DNA of 64,000 nt from CAWIKY01 sp963836905 (lineage in GTDB: Bacteria > Pseudomonadota > Alphaproteobacteria > Caulobacterales > Hyphomonadaceae). The notes below the pieces were generated by a model. The model was not told the origin of the DNA, ran no database searches, and was given only the letters and a program-made list of their open reading frames with translations. Position 1 is the first letter of the stretch. Each line of letters begins with the position of its first letter. This document shows, piece by piece, positions 26,731 through 36,061 of the stretch. The stretch lies in the NCBI GenBank assembly GCA_963836905.1, contig CAWIKY010000006.1, positions 124,001 through 188,000 of the forward strand, in the 5' to 3' direction. The position numbers and the translations under genes are program-made.

Positions 26731-28104
26731 ATGCCCGCGAAACGCAAAATGGCGAAACCGGCGGAGGGAAACGGCGTGCCGGCGACCGTCTCGCAGGTTC
26801 CGGCACGCTGGGTTGGCGGCGAGGAACGTTCCACGACCGGCAATGTGTTTCTGACAGGCCGGGCCGGTACCGGCAAGACGACGCTTTTGCGGGCCTTCCT
26901 CAAAGAAAATGCGCAGAACGCTGTAGTACTTGCACCGACCGGCATTGCGGCCCTGCATGTTGGTGGTCAGACGATCCATTCCTTCTTCAAGTTTCCGCCG
27001 CGCCTTCTGGACGGGGCAGACATCAAGCGGCTGCGTACTGCGCAGCTGATCCGCAAGATGGACACGCTGGTGATCGACGAGATTTCCATGGTGCGCTCCG
27101 ACATGCTGGAGGCCATCGACAAATCCCTCAAGCTGAACCGTGGCAACAAACGCCCGTTCGGCGGCGTGCGCATGGTTCTTTCAGGCGATCTACATCAACT
27201 GCCACCGGTAACGGGGCGCGAGGAGGAGGAGATTCTCGCAGAGACCCATGGCGGGCCTTACTTCTTTCAGTCCCGGGCATTCCGCGAAGCCGACTTTACG
27301 CTGGTTGCCCTGAAGCATGTTTATCGCCAGAGCGATCCGGCGTTTCTCGCATTGCTGAACGATCTGCGCTCGGCGCGTCTGACTGAAGCCGGATACGAGA
27401 CCTTGCGGGATCGCGTTACCGGGCGCAGCGCCATTGAGGCCAGCGAGACCCATGTGGTGCTGACGCCGAACAATGCCGCGGCCTTCCGCATCAACCGGGC
27501 CCGGCTGGAAGCACTCGATGGCGAGGCAAGCGCGTTCGAGGCCGTCATCGAAGGTCAGTTCGAGGACCGGGCCCTGCCGACGGAAAGCACGCTGGAGCTG
27601 AAACCGGGTGCACGCGTTATGCTGGTCCGCAATGATCCGCAGGGGCGATGGGTCAATGGCTCCATCGGTATGGTGAAGTCTTTGGAAGACGATGCCGCGA
27701 ATGTGACCATCGAGGGCAAGACCTACAGGGTCGAGACGGCGACATGGGAGAAGTTCCGTTACGGGGTCTCCGATGACGGCGAAGGCGTCGACCGCACGGT
27801 GATCGGCGCGTTCAAGCAGTTGCCGCTGCGGCTCGCCTATGCGGTGACGATCCACAAATCGCAGGGTCTGACGCTCGACCGGGTGTATATCGACTTCGAT
27901 CACGGCATGTTCGCGCACGGTCAGACCTATGTCGCGTTTTCACGTGCGCGGACGCTGGAAGGGCTGGAGCTGTCGCGCCCGCTGCGCCAGACCGATCTGG
28001 TGATTGATCGCCGCGCCTTCAGTTTCGGCGGTCTGGAGACGGTGGAGGACACAGACACCCATCTCATCGCCCGCTTCGCCCCGCCGGAAGGCTCGATGGT
28101 CTAG
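26731..28104 (+). CDS. PIF1-like / RecD-type DNA helicase (AAA family)
   Basis: About 457 residues. Walker A is NVFLTGRAGTGKTTLLRAFL, then VVLAPTGIAALHVGGQTIHSFF (motif Ia), Walker B TLVIDEISMVR, GDLHQLPPV (motif III), and a C-terminal AYAVTIHKSQGLTLDRVYID with YVAFSRARTLEGL (motifs V and VI). Such helicases unwind 5'-tailed DNA. The start is uncertain: ATG at 26701 would overlap the start of the divergent ThiF-family gene, so the ATGs at 26731 or 26749 are preferred. The first 25 residues do not resemble homologues. Confidence 0.87.
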   Translation: MPAKRKMAKPAEGNGVPATVSQVPARWVGGEERSTTGNVFLTGRAGTGKTTLLRAFLKENAQNAVVLAPTGIAALHVGGQTIHSFFKFPPRLLDGADIKRLRTAQLIRKMDTLVIDEISMVRSDMLEAIDKSLKLNRGNKRPFGGVRMVLSGDLHQLPPVTGREEEEILAETHGGPYFFQSRAFREADFTLVALKHVYRQSDPAFLALLNDLRSARLTEAGYETLRDRVTGRSAIEASETHVVLTPNNAAAFRINRARLEALDGEASAFEAVIEGQFEDRALPTESTLELKPGARVMLVRNDPQGRWVNGSIGMVKSLEDDAANVTIEGKTYRVETATWEKFRYGVSDDGEGVDRTVIGAFKQLPLRLAYAVTIHKSQGLTLDRVYIDFDHGMFAHGQTYVAFSRARTLEGLELSRPLRQTDLVIDRRAFSFGGLETVEDTDTHLIARFAPPEGSMV

Positions 28105-28177
28105 GCAGCGGATGCTTTGAAGGAGCGTCGATGGAGCAACTTTCGGGCGGCTGGATTTATTCGGTCGCCCAGGTCCC

Positions 28178-28206
28178 GCCACTTCAAGGCTTGACCTTGG
28201 AGTCCA
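28178..28206 (+). repeat. Hairpin intergenic repeat (CGCYACTYCAAGG type)
   Basis: CGCCACTTCAAGG then CTTGA then CCTTGGAGTCC. Arms CTTCAAGG/CCTTGGAG pair with one G-T wobble. Same family as 28896-28926 and 59770-59800, and related to the palindromes flanking the GIY-YIG gene. Confidence 0.65.
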
Positions 28207-28242
28207 TCGTTTTTGGTAGGAGGCCAAGGCTTTGACCTCACC

Positions 28243-28812
28243 TTAGGCCCCTCTCCTTAGAAAGGAGAGGGGCTTCCGAGCTGTAGCCACGCCGCGTGCG
28301 CCTCCCTCTCTTTCCCTTGGGAAGGAAAGGGATTGTGGGTGAGGATGGGAATATGTAGACGCTATTGTTTGCGTCACAGGGCGGCTTGACCGGCGCACCC
28401 CGATCATTACGCAGTCGCTGCCGCATTTCGACAGGCTCAATGTGACAGCGCGCTCCACTTTCGTCCTTGGGCGCGCCTGAAAGGCTGGATGTCAGCTATC
28501 GGGCTGACGTGGCGGTAATGGAAGCAGCGCAGCGCATCAACCTCACCCCAACCCCTCTCCTTTGAAAGGAGAGGGGCTTCTAAGCTGTAGCCACGCCGCC
28601 TGCGCCTCCCTCTCTTTCCCTTGGGAAGGAGAGGGATTGAGCGTGAGGATGGGTATGAAGGATGGGAATATGTAGACGCTAATGTCTGCGTCACAGGGCG
28701 GCTTGACCGGCCTACCTCGATCATCACGCTGTCGCTGCCGCATTTCGACAGGCTCAATGTGACAGCGCGCTCCACGTTCGTCCTTGAACGCGCCTGGAAG
28801 GCCGGGTAAGAG
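28243..28812 (+). repeat. Tandem duplication of a roughly 270-300 bp non-coding repeat
   Basis: Two similar copies stand head to tail, about 28243-28500 and 28543-28812. Each holds, in order, a CCCCTCTCC/GGAGAGGGG palindrome, a second CCCTCTCTTTCCC/GGGAAGGA(A/G)AGGG palindrome, GGGAATATGTAGACGCTA, TGCGTCACAGGGCGGCTTGA and a shared 27-bp GCATTTCGACAGGCTC block. Copies differ by scattered substitutions and a small insertion at about 28652. No open frame looks real. Single parts recur at 5.4, 15.8, 28.86, 51.6 and 60.1 kb, so this is a composite of dispersed intergenic repeats. Confidence 0.75.
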
Positions 28813-28895
28813 CTTTCGGGCGGCTTACAGAAAGAGGAATGGCTCTAACCTTTCCCCAACCCCTTTCCTTGAAAAGGAGAGGGGCTTCCAAGTCT

Positions 28896-28926
28896 CGCTA
28901 CTCCAAGGCTTGACCTTGGAGTCCAT
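28896..28926 (+). repeat. Hairpin intergenic repeat (CGCTACTCCAAGG type)
   Basis: CGCTACTCCAAGG-CTTGA-CCTTGGAGTCCA has perfect 8-bp arms (CTCCAAGG/CCTTGGAG). A T-run (ATTTTT) follows, so it might terminate rightward transcription. A partial copy (CGCTACTCCAAGGTCAAGCC) follows at 28946-28966 and contains the pth stop codon. Confidence 0.65.
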
Positions 28927-28958
28927 TTTTCATGTCGGAGGGTCCCGCTACTCCAAGG

Positions 28959-29564
28959 TCAAGCCTTGTTCGGGTCCGCCTTCGGTGCAGGCGCAAGGCG
29001 CATCACTTCTGTCTGGAAGCGCTCGTCATTTCCGTCAGCCAGCATTGGCAGGGCGCGGATGACGGCATCGAACAGGGCCTCGACCCAAGGCTCTTCCGAT
29101 TTGGCGAAGTCAGACAAAACGTGGTTCGTTACCTGCGACTTGTCGCCCGGATGACCGACCCCGATGCGAACGCGCCGCACATTCGCGCCGATATGCGACA
29201 TGATCGAGCGCATGCCGTTATTGCCGGAATGTCCGCCGCCCTTCTTCATTCGCAGTCGACCCGGTGCAAGGTCGATTTCGTCGTGAAAGACGATGATGTT
29301 TTCAGGTGCGGTCTTGTAGAACTTTGCCGCCGCCGCAACAGAGCGACCGGTCTCGTTATAGAAGGTCTGCGGCTTGATCAGAAGTGCTTTCACGCTGTCC
29401 CTAGCGATACCGATCCGGCCTTCGCAGACCTCTGCCTGAAATTTCGATTTCCAGGGCGCGAAATCGCCTTTGCGGGCAATTTCGTCGAGCAGCATGAAGC
29501 CCACATTATGGCGGTTGCGAGCATATTTGCCGCCGGGGTTTCCCTGTCCGACGAGTAGCAGCAT
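28959..29564 (-). CDS. pth: Peptidyl-tRNA hydrolase
   Basis: About 201 residues. LLLVGQGNPGGKYARNRHNVGF contains the catalytic His-adjacent GNPG and RHN; IKPQTFYNETGRSV, FHDEIDLAPGRLRMKKGGGHSGNNGMRSI and RIGVGHPG complete the Pth pattern. Pth recycles peptidyl-tRNA and is essential. The ATG at 29564 has AGGAG upstream; a start 12 codons earlier (29600) is possible. The C-terminus and stop lie inside an intergenic hairpin repeat that has apparently replaced the native end. It follows rplY by about 50 bp, the usual rplY-pth pair. Confidence 0.92.
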   Translation of the reverse strand: MLLLVGQGNPGGKYARNRHNVGFMLLDEIARKGDFAPWKSKFQAEVCEGRIGIARDSVKALLIKPQTFYNETGRSVAAAAKFYKTAPENIIVFHDEIDLAPGRLRMKKGGGHSGNNGMRSIMSHIGANVRRVRIGVGHPGDKSQVTNHVLSDFAKSEEPWVEALFDAVIRALPMLADGNDERFQTEVMRLAPAPKADPNKA

Positions 29565-29615
29565 GGGCTCAACGCTCCTGCGCCTGAACAGGGAAAACAT
29601 GATCGGTGCGGCCGC

Positions 29616-30293
29616 CTATTCCTTGGTGTCGGCTTCTTCTTCGGTCTCGCTGGCGTCTTCATCGGTTTGCTCGATGACTTCGACGTCGCCGGCATCGACC
29701 TCTTCTGCATCGCCTTCCACTTCCTCTTCGCTGATGCGCGAGGTGATGGTGGCGATCGTGAAGTCACGGTCGGTGATGGTTGGCTCTGCGCCCTCCGGCA
29801 TGGTGATGTCGGAAATCTTGAGGTTGTCGCCGATCTTGAGGCCGGTGAGGTCTGCGATCAGTTCGTCCGGAATCGATCCGGCAGGCACCAGAAGCTCGAC
29901 CTCGTGGCGAACCACGTTCAGCGCGCCGCCGCGCTTGAGGCCGGGGGAGTCTTCTTCGTTGATGAAGGTGATGTTCACCTCGACCTTGATCAGCTGGTCT
30001 TTCTCGACGCGGTAGAGGTCGATGTGCAGCGGCACTTCCGTGACAGGGTGAAGCTGGACGTCCTGCGCGATGACGGACTGGCGTTTGCCGTCGCTCTCGA
30101 TCTCGATCATCTGGCGCAGCAGCTTGCCGGTGTGCAGGCCTTTCATCAGTTCCTTGCGCGGCACAGAGACCGGCACGGGGCCAAGCTTGCCGCCGTAAAT
30201 GACGCCGGGGACCATACCGTCGCGGCGAGCCTGACGGGCTCCGCCCTTGCCGGTGCGGTCGCGAACGACGAGCTGAAGTACGAGGTCTGACAT
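29616..30293 (-). CDS. rplY: 50S ribosomal protein L25 / general stress protein Ctc
   Basis: A 225-residue long-form L25. The N-terminal 5S rRNA-binding part has GKGGARQARRDGMVPGVIYG and RKELMKGLHTGKLL; VQLHPVTEVPLHIDLYRV is a typical motif. The C-terminal TL5/CTC beta domain (VPAGSIPDELIADLTGLKIGD) is followed by an acidic Glu/Asp-rich tail. It precedes pth on the same strand. Confidence 0.94.
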   Translation of the reverse strand: MSDLVLQLVVRDRTGKGGARQARRDGMVPGVIYGGKLGPVPVSVPRKELMKGLHTGKLLRQMIEIESDGKRQSVIAQDVQLHPVTEVPLHIDLYRVEKDQLIKVEVNITFINEEDSPGLKRGGALNVVRHEVELLVPAGSIPDELIADLTGLKIGDNLKISDITMPEGAEPTITDRDFTIATITSRISEEEVEGDAEEVDAGDVEVIEQTDEDASETEEEADTKE

Positions 30294-30481
30294 GTGTTTT
30301 CTTTCCTGTCCTGAAGTCCGCCGCAGCCAATCTGCGGTGACAGCCTGACGTGCAGGACCCTATGTGAAGCCCCGCAGCGAAGCGCGGTAGCTATCCAATG
30401 CGCACCGAAAAAGCAAGTCCGGGCTGCGCGTCCACCTGGGACCACTTCCGGCGAACCCGCAAACGCCTTAAGAGAGGGCGG

Positions 30482-30844
30482 ATGTCACACACACGCTCAC
30501 GTCTCGTCTTCAAGATATTGTCTCCGGACGACTATGCCGCCGCACAGGAGACCGGTGCCACGGCAACGGCGCTCGATCTTGCCGACGGGTTCGTTCATCT
30601 GAGTGAAGGTCCGCAAGTTGCCGCGACGCTGGAAGCGCATTTCGCAAGCGCACGGACGCTTTACCTTCTGGCGTTCGACCCCAAGACGTTCGGCGATGAC
30701 CTCAAGCCTGAAGCGTCGCGCGGCGGCGAGATGTTTCCCCATCTTTACGGCGCGTTGAAGCTGTCCGATGCCGTCGATACCTGGCTTCTGAAACGCGGCG
30801 AGGACACGGGTTTCCTGCTTCCTGAAGAGACCCGCAAGCGATGA
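30482..30844 (+). CDS. DUF952 family protein
   Basis: A 120-residue cytoplasmic protein. RLVFKILSPDDYAAAQETG, LDLADGFVHLSEGPQVAATL and FPHLYGALKLSDAV match DUF952, a small family related in fold to ADP-ribose-processing domains but without a proven role. GAGAGGG precedes the ATG at 30482, so the longer open frame from 30398 is not used. The stop overlaps the pyrD start (ATGA), so translation is coupled. Confidence 0.86.
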   Translation: MSHTRSRLVFKILSPDDYAAAQETGATATALDLADGFVHLSEGPQVAATLEAHFASARTLYLLAFDPKTFGDDLKPEASRGGEMFPHLYGALKLSDAVDTWLLKRGEDTGFLLPEETRKR

Positions 30845-31911
30845 GCCTCTATGATCTGGCCTTGCCGCTCGTCCGGTTCCTGCCGCCTGAGGCCGCGCAT
30901 ACGCTGACGATCTTGGCGCTGAAGCGTCTGCCCGCCCGGACGGCCGTCCATGGCGAGTATGACGGCGTCGATCTTTCGGTCGTGCTGCCAAAATCCGGGC
31001 TGGCCTTTGCCAACCCGGTCGGGCTGGCGGCGGGTTTCGACAAGAATGGCGAGGTCGCCAACCCGATGCTGGGGTTCGGCTTCGGTTTCGTCGAATGCGG
31101 GACGGTGACGCCCAGGCCGCAAGCGGGCAATCCGAAACCGCGCCTCTTCCGGCTGACGCAGGACAGGGCCGTCATCAACCGAATGGGGTTCAACAATAAG
31201 GGGCTGGAAGCGTTCGTGCGGGCGATCCGGCAACCGCATCACGGTGTCGTCGGCGCGAATGTCGGAGCCAACAAGGACACGCAAGACAGGACGCTCGACT
31301 ATATCACCGGGCTGAACGGCGTGCGCCCGCATGTCGACTACATCACGATCAATATCTCCTCGCCGAACACGCCGGGTTTGCGCGGCTTGCAGGATGAAGG
31401 CGCGCTGAAAGATCTCCTCGGCCGCTGTGGCGCGGCGATGACCAAGCTTTCCAATGTCACGCGCACCCCGCCGGTCTTTCTGAAGATTGCACCGGACCTG
31501 ACCGATGAGGCACTGTCGGATTTGCTGGGCGTGGTGGAGGCCGAGGGAGACTGGCTTGCCGGACTGATCGTCTCCAATACCACGCTGGCGAGACCGGACA
31601 GTCTCGCGTCCGCTCATAAGACGCAAGCGGGCGGCCTCTCCGGAGCGCCTTTGCTGGACCGCTCCACCGACATGCTGCGCGCTGTTGCGAAGCGAACAAA
31701 GGGACGGTTGGACCTGATCGGGGTTGGCGGCATTTCGAGCGGCGCGGATGCCTATGCCAAGCTGCGGGCCGGGGCGCATGCCGTGCAGCTTTATTCCGCT
31801 CTGGTCTATGAGGGACCGGGACTTGCGACGCGTATATGTACCGAGCTTGCAGCCTGTCTGAAACGCGACGGGTTTACCTCGCCTGCCGGGGCTGTTGGCG
31901 CAGATCTCTGA
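30841..31911 (+). CDS. pyrD: Dihydroorotate dehydrogenase (quinone), class 2
   Basis: A 356-residue enzyme that oxidises dihydroorotate to orotate at the inner membrane in pyrimidine synthesis. An N-terminal amphipathic helix (LYDLALPLVRFLPPEAAH) precedes the FMN barrel: NPVGLAAGFDKNGEV, GFVECGTVTPRPQ, NRMGFNNKG, TINISSPNTPGLR with the catalytic Ser, SNTT and GVGGISSG. The 3' end overlaps the convergent MATE gene by 38 bp. It is coupled to the DUF952 gene. Confidence 0.95.
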   Translation: MSLYDLALPLVRFLPPEAAHTLTILALKRLPARTAVHGEYDGVDLSVVLPKSGLAFANPVGLAAGFDKNGEVANPMLGFGFGFVECGTVTPRPQAGNPKPRLFRLTQDRAVINRMGFNNKGLEAFVRAIRQPHHGVVGANVGANKDTQDRTLDYITGLNGVRPHVDYITINISSPNTPGLRGLQDEGALKDLLGRCGAAMTKLSNVTRTPPVFLKIAPDLTDEALSDLLGVVEAEGDWLAGLIVSNTTLARPDSLASAHKTQAGGLSGAPLLDRSTDMLRAVAKRTKGRLDLIGVGGISSGADAYAKLRAGAHAVQLYSALVYEGPGLATRICTELAACLKRDGFTSPAGAVGADL

Positions 31912-33199
31912 AAAGGGCTGGCAGGAAGGCGGCGAGCGCCGCTGCGCGAAAGAGATAGAAGACAGCAAAAGCCGTCCAGACACCGGCATTTCCGAACGGT
32001 CCGGCCATGAGCAAGTCGAGCGCGATATAGCCACTGGTCGAAGCCAGCCCCGCCCAGCGCAGAGCCCGGCCCCGTGTCGCGCCCAGAAACAACCCGTCCA
32101 GCTGCCAGGCAGCAACGCCCAGAAGCGGTATCGCAGCGCACCAGGGCAGATAGGCAAGGGCCGCAGCTTGCGCCTCCGGGTCGGCTATAAAGGCTCGGAT
32201 GATGTCGTCGCCGACGAGGGCGTAAAGCACGCTGAAGATCACCCCGGACAGAAGCGCGCATTCTGTTGTCAGGCGCATGGCGCGTTTCAGTCGGTCCGGA
32301 TCGCGCGCGCCCCAGGCTTCACCGGCTTCCTTTTCAGCGATGTAGGCGAAGGCGTCGAGCACGAAGGCGCTGACGGCGATGAACTGCAGCAGCACCTGAT
32401 TTCCGGCCAGCGCCGCCGTCCCGACCCCTGCGCCGGAATTGGTGAACCAGGCAAAGGCAAACAGCAGAGCGAGTGTGCGCACCAGAATATCGCCATTAGC
32501 CGCGAACAGGGCTTTCAGACGATCCGGGTCGAGAAGCCGCGCACCGCGTCGTGCCATATGGCGCCAGACGAGCGCCGCGCCGAAGGCAAGGGCCACCCAT
32601 TCGGCAATCGCGGTGCCTGCGCCAATACCGGTCGGGCCCAGATCGAGCCCAGCAACGAACCAGATATCGAGGCCCGCATTGACCCCGTTCATGACGATCT
32701 GGAAGGCCAGCAACAGCCCCGTCCTGCCGGTACCCAGCATCCACCCGGTCAGCGCATAACCCATCAGGACCGCCGGTGCGCCCCATATACGGGCGGCAAA
32801 ATATCCGGCTGCGCGCGCCTCTGTCTCCTGTGCGCCCTGAAAGGCGGCGAGCGCGATGGTTTTTATCAGCGGAAAAAGCGCGAGTAATACGCAGCCGACG
32901 AGCAGCCCGGTAAGAAGCGCGCGCTGCCCGGCAGCCCGGACCTCGCTGTCATCGCCCTGGCCCGACGCCTGCGCAACCAGTCCTGTCGTCGACATACGCA
33001 GAAAACCGAATGCCCAGTAGATGAAGGAGAATGAGACAGATGCAATTGCAACGGCTGCCAGATCCTCCTTGGTTCCGAACCGGCCCATGACCGCGGTATC
33101 GACAACGCCCGTCATCGCGGTTGCCGCCTGCGCCAGCACAACCGGCCAGGCCAGACGCAGTACGCTTGCGCGGCTAAGAGGGGGCGTCCGGCTCGTCAT
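31874..33199 (-). CDS. MATE-family efflux transporter (DinF-like)
   Basis: A 441-residue, 12-helix inner-membrane protein. The first MATE half starts RLAWPVVLAQAATAMTGVVDTAVMGRFG; the second half repeats the pattern around ANGDILVRTLALLFAFAWFTN. Such pumps expel cationic compounds driven by H+ or Na+; this DinF-like branch is common in alphaproteobacteria. The ATG at 33199 is preferred over one five codons earlier. Its substrate is not predictable. Confidence 0.9.
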   Translation of the reverse strand: MTSRTPPLSRASVLRLAWPVVLAQAATAMTGVVDTAVMGRFGTKEDLAAVAIASVSFSFIYWAFGFLRMSTTGLVAQASGQGDDSEVRAAGQRALLTGLLVGCVLLALFPLIKTIALAAFQGAQETEARAAGYFAARIWGAPAVLMGYALTGWMLGTGRTGLLLAFQIVMNGVNAGLDIWFVAGLDLGPTGIGAGTAIAEWVALAFGAALVWRHMARRGARLLDPDRLKALFAANGDILVRTLALLFAFAWFTNSGAGVGTAALAGNQVLLQFIAVSAFVLDAFAYIAEKEAGEAWGARDPDRLKRAMRLTTECALLSGVIFSVLYALVGDDIIRAFIADPEAQAAALAYLPWCAAIPLLGVAAWQLDGLFLGATRGRALRWAGLASTSGYIALDLLMAGPFGNAGVWTAFAVFYLFRAAALAAFLPALFRDLRQQPRQAR

Positions 33200-33267
33200 G
33201 CTTCGCGGTGCCACGGGCGCGGCGTCCCGGCAAGTCCGCTGACGAAGCAGGCATACCGCCCTATGTC

Positions 33268-34186
33268 ATGGCGATGATGCATATTGTTCACCACGCCGAC
33301 TATGATGCGCGCAGCGTAGATGACCTGCACAGGTTCCCGATGCGCAAATACCTGAGGACGGCGCAGACCCTGCGGGATGAGGGCTTCGAAGCCCGGCATG
33401 GCGCGTTTCTGGAACCGGTCGAGGCCAGCGCGAACTGGCTGGAGCTGGCGCATTCGCCCGTTTACGTCGATGCCATCCTGTCACGCACGATTGAGCCCCG
33501 CGCGGCCCGCAAGATCGGGTTCGAGATCACCTCCGGCGTGGTGCGACGCTCGCGTCTGGCGGTCGCCGGAACGATATTGGCCGCGCGCTTGGCGCTCGAT
33601 GACGGTCTGGCCTGCAATCTGGCGGGCGGCAGCCATCACGCCAAGACCAGTGAGGGCGCGGGTTTCTGCGTCTTCAATGATGTCGCGGTCGCCATCCGTC
33701 TGTTGCAGGCCGAAGGCTTTGCCGGGCGCATACTGGTGGTCGACTGCGACGTGCATCAGGGCGACGGAACAGCAGAGATATTTGCCGGGGACCGCGATAT
33801 TTTCACGCTTTCGCTCCATTGCGAAACCAACTGGCCGGTCCGCAAGGTCGCCTCCACACGCGATATCGGTCTGGAGGCCGGAACAGAAGACGCCGCGTAT
33901 CTGGCGGCGCTTCGCCCGGCGCTGGACGAGGCGCTGGACACACACCGCCCCGCCCTCGTCTTCTACAATGCGGGGGTCGATCCGCATGTCGACGACCGGC
34001 TGGGCAAGCTGGGGCTGACACAAGACGGTCTCTTTCGACCGCGACAGCGCTGTCCTTGAGGCCGTACGCGGCCGCGATATTCCGCTCGTCGGCGTCATGG
34101 GCGGTGGATACAACCGCGACATAGACAGACTGGCCGACCTGCACGCCACCCTCTACCGCGCGGCGGAGGCGAGGGTGCAGGCTTAA
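33268..34186 (+). CDS. Histone deacetylase family (acetoin utilisation-like) hydrolase, frameshift near 34034
   Basis: MMHIVHHADYDARSVDDLHR begins an HDAC-fold zinc hydrolase. Catalytic motifs are GGSHHAKTSEGAGFCVFNDVAVA, VVDCDVHQGDGTAEIF (zinc ligands Asp and His) and FYNAGVDPHVDDRLG. The frame then stops early, but the next frame continues FDRDSAVLEAVRGRDIPLVGVMGGGYNRD to 34186. An extra T in a T-run (TCTTTCGAC) explains it. Corrected size about 305 residues. Likely deacetylates small acetylated amines; substrate unknown. Starts at 33268 or 33277. Confidence 0.83.
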
Positions 34187-34216
34187 GCACCCCAGCCGCC
34201 AATCTCCGGTTTCAGA

Positions 34217-35989
34217 TCAGGGAAGGGTCATCACGACGCCTTCGCGGCGTGGGTCAGCAGCCCCTTCCAGCCCGTCTTCGCGAACCACGATGATGTTCAG
34301 GCCGGAATTTTCACCGGTGCGTTCGGCCACGTCATAGCCAAGGGCCGTCAACTGCCGCGCCGTCACCTCACCAAACCGGACATCCACCTCGACGCCCACG
34401 GTATCGCCCCTTGCAATGATATTGGGAGAGGCAACCGCCTCCTCAGCGGACGACCCGAGTGCGAGCACATGGATCAGCGTTTTGGCGACATAGGCGACGA
34501 TCGAGTTTCCGCCCGGGGACCCTGTCACCATTGCAAGCTCACCCTCCGTGGTGAAGACAAGCGTCGGCGACATGGACGAGCGCGGACGCTTGCCGCCCGC
34601 TACCGCATTGGCCACGGGCTTTCCGTTGACGACAGGGACTTTCGAGAAATCCGTCAGCTCGTTGTTGAGGAGAAAGCCGTCGACCATCACCGAATTGCCA
34701 AACGGCGATTCAACCGTGGCCGTCATCGAGACGGCATTGCCAGCCATATCTATGATGGAAATATGCGTGGTGCCGGGCGCATCATTCGTGGCGTCACGTC
34801 CCCACATGTTGATCATCGGCTCACCGCGCAGCACCGCGCCGGGATCGCCCGGAAAGGATGCACCGTCCGGCGCGAAACGGTCTTTCGCCCGCGCATCCAG
34901 ATATGCCGGGTCGATCAGGTCCGCAGCCGGGACGGTAACGAAAGCCGGGTCGGCGATGTAATGGTCACGGTCGGCATAGGCGAGCCGCTGGGCGTCCACA
35001 AATGCAGCCAGAAAGGTTGCGTCCGTGGTGTCTCCTTCCGGTACATCAGCCATCAGCCGCTCGTACAATCCTGCGATTGCGACCTGCGCCATCCCGCCGG
35101 ATGAGGGCGGCGGGGCCGAGCAGATGCGGTGACCCAGTGCATTGCCGCAGAGCGCGTCCGGCGTATCCACGCTGTAACCGGCCAGATCGGCCAGTGTCAT
35201 TGCGCCGGGGCGTGCATCGCCCTGAACCGCGTCGACGATCCGCTGTGCGCGCGGGCCTGAATAGAACGCCGCCGGGCCGTCTTGCGCCACATCGCGCAGG
35301 GTTTGCGCATAGTCGGGATTGGTGCGCCGTGCACCTGTTACCAGTGGCCCGCCATCTGGGTAGAAATAAGCCGCGCTCGCCATGTCCTCGTCGTCGAGCC
35401 GGACCGCGCCGCGCAGCCGGTCTGAGGCCAGAAGTTCTGCCAGCCTTGGCGAAACGATAAATCCCTCATCAGCGAGTGTGATGGCAGGCTGAAAGAGGCT
35501 TTCCCAGTTAGCCGTTCCAAACTGGTCGTGCGCGGCCTTGTAGAGTGCGATGGCTCCCGGAACACCTGCCGCCTTGCCGCTCTGCCAGGCGGAGATGAAA
35601 TCGAGCGGAGCGCCGGTTTCGTCCAGAAACAGGTCCGGTCCGGCAGCGGCAGGGGCCGTTTCGCGGCCATCGAATACGGTGATCGTATTCGCCGCGCGGT
35701 CATGCACCAGCATAAATGCCCCGCCGCCAAGCCCGGAGCTTTGCGGTTCGACCAGCCCCAGAACTGCATGAACTGCGATCGCGGCATCCACGGCATGTCC
35801 GCCGCTCCGCAGGACGTCCAGTCCTGCTTGCACGGCGCGCTCGTCGGCTGCGGTAACCATTGCGCCCTTTGTCCAGTCGGAGACCGGCTTCATCGGGGCG
35901 GCGGCTTGCGTATCGGCCGGTTGAGGCCCCTGTGAGGCGCAAGCGGCAAGAAAGCCAAAGGCGGCAAGGCAATAGACTTTGTGCGACAT
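34217..35989 (-). CDS. ggt: Gamma-glutamyltransferase, lipoprotein-type
   Basis: A 590-residue Ntn hydrolase. The N-terminus has a lipoprotein signal (LAAFGFLAACASQ, lipobox LAAC). The large subunit has VQAGLDVLRSGGHAVDAAIA and SSGLGGGAFMLVHD; the catalytic Thr of the small subunit is in APGTTHISIIDMAGNAVSMT, followed by NGKPVANAVAGGKRPRSSMSPT and GSPGGNSI. The family splits glutathione and gamma-glutamyl compounds outside the cytoplasm. It is divergent from the P1 peptidase gene. Confidence 0.93.
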   Translation of the reverse strand: MSHKVYCLAAFGFLAACASQGPQPADTQAAAPMKPVSDWTKGAMVTAADERAVQAGLDVLRSGGHAVDAAIAVHAVLGLVEPQSSGLGGGAFMLVHDRAANTITVFDGRETAPAAAGPDLFLDETGAPLDFISAWQSGKAAGVPGAIALYKAAHDQFGTANWESLFQPAITLADEGFIVSPRLAELLASDRLRGAVRLDDEDMASAAYFYPDGGPLVTGARRTNPDYAQTLRDVAQDGPAAFYSGPRAQRIVDAVQGDARPGAMTLADLAGYSVDTPDALCGNALGHRICSAPPPSSGGMAQVAIAGLYERLMADVPEGDTTDATFLAAFVDAQRLAYADRDHYIADPAFVTVPAADLIDPAYLDARAKDRFAPDGASFPGDPGAVLRGEPMINMWGRDATNDAPGTTHISIIDMAGNAVSMTATVESPFGNSVMVDGFLLNNELTDFSKVPVVNGKPVANAVAGGKRPRSSMSPTLVFTTEGELAMVTGSPGGNSIVAYVAKTLIHVLALGSSAEEAVASPNIIARGDTVGVEVDVRFGEVTARQLTALGYDVAERTGENSGLNIIVVREDGLEGAADPRREGVVMTLP

Positions 35990-36061
35990 GGTCTGGCATT
36001 CCTGCTTTTCTGATAAGAGAGCAGCTTATGTGACCTGCTCACCGTATGGAAGAGACTGCCA

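Noticed and set aside
28243..28812. CRISPR array
   Set aside because: The repeats are only two long, diverged copies without regular short spacers, and no cas genes are nearby.
30745..32157. A 470-codon open frame on the minus strand
   Set aside because: It covers pyrD on the other strand and the tail of the MATE gene. pyrD is unmistakable, so this is a shadow.
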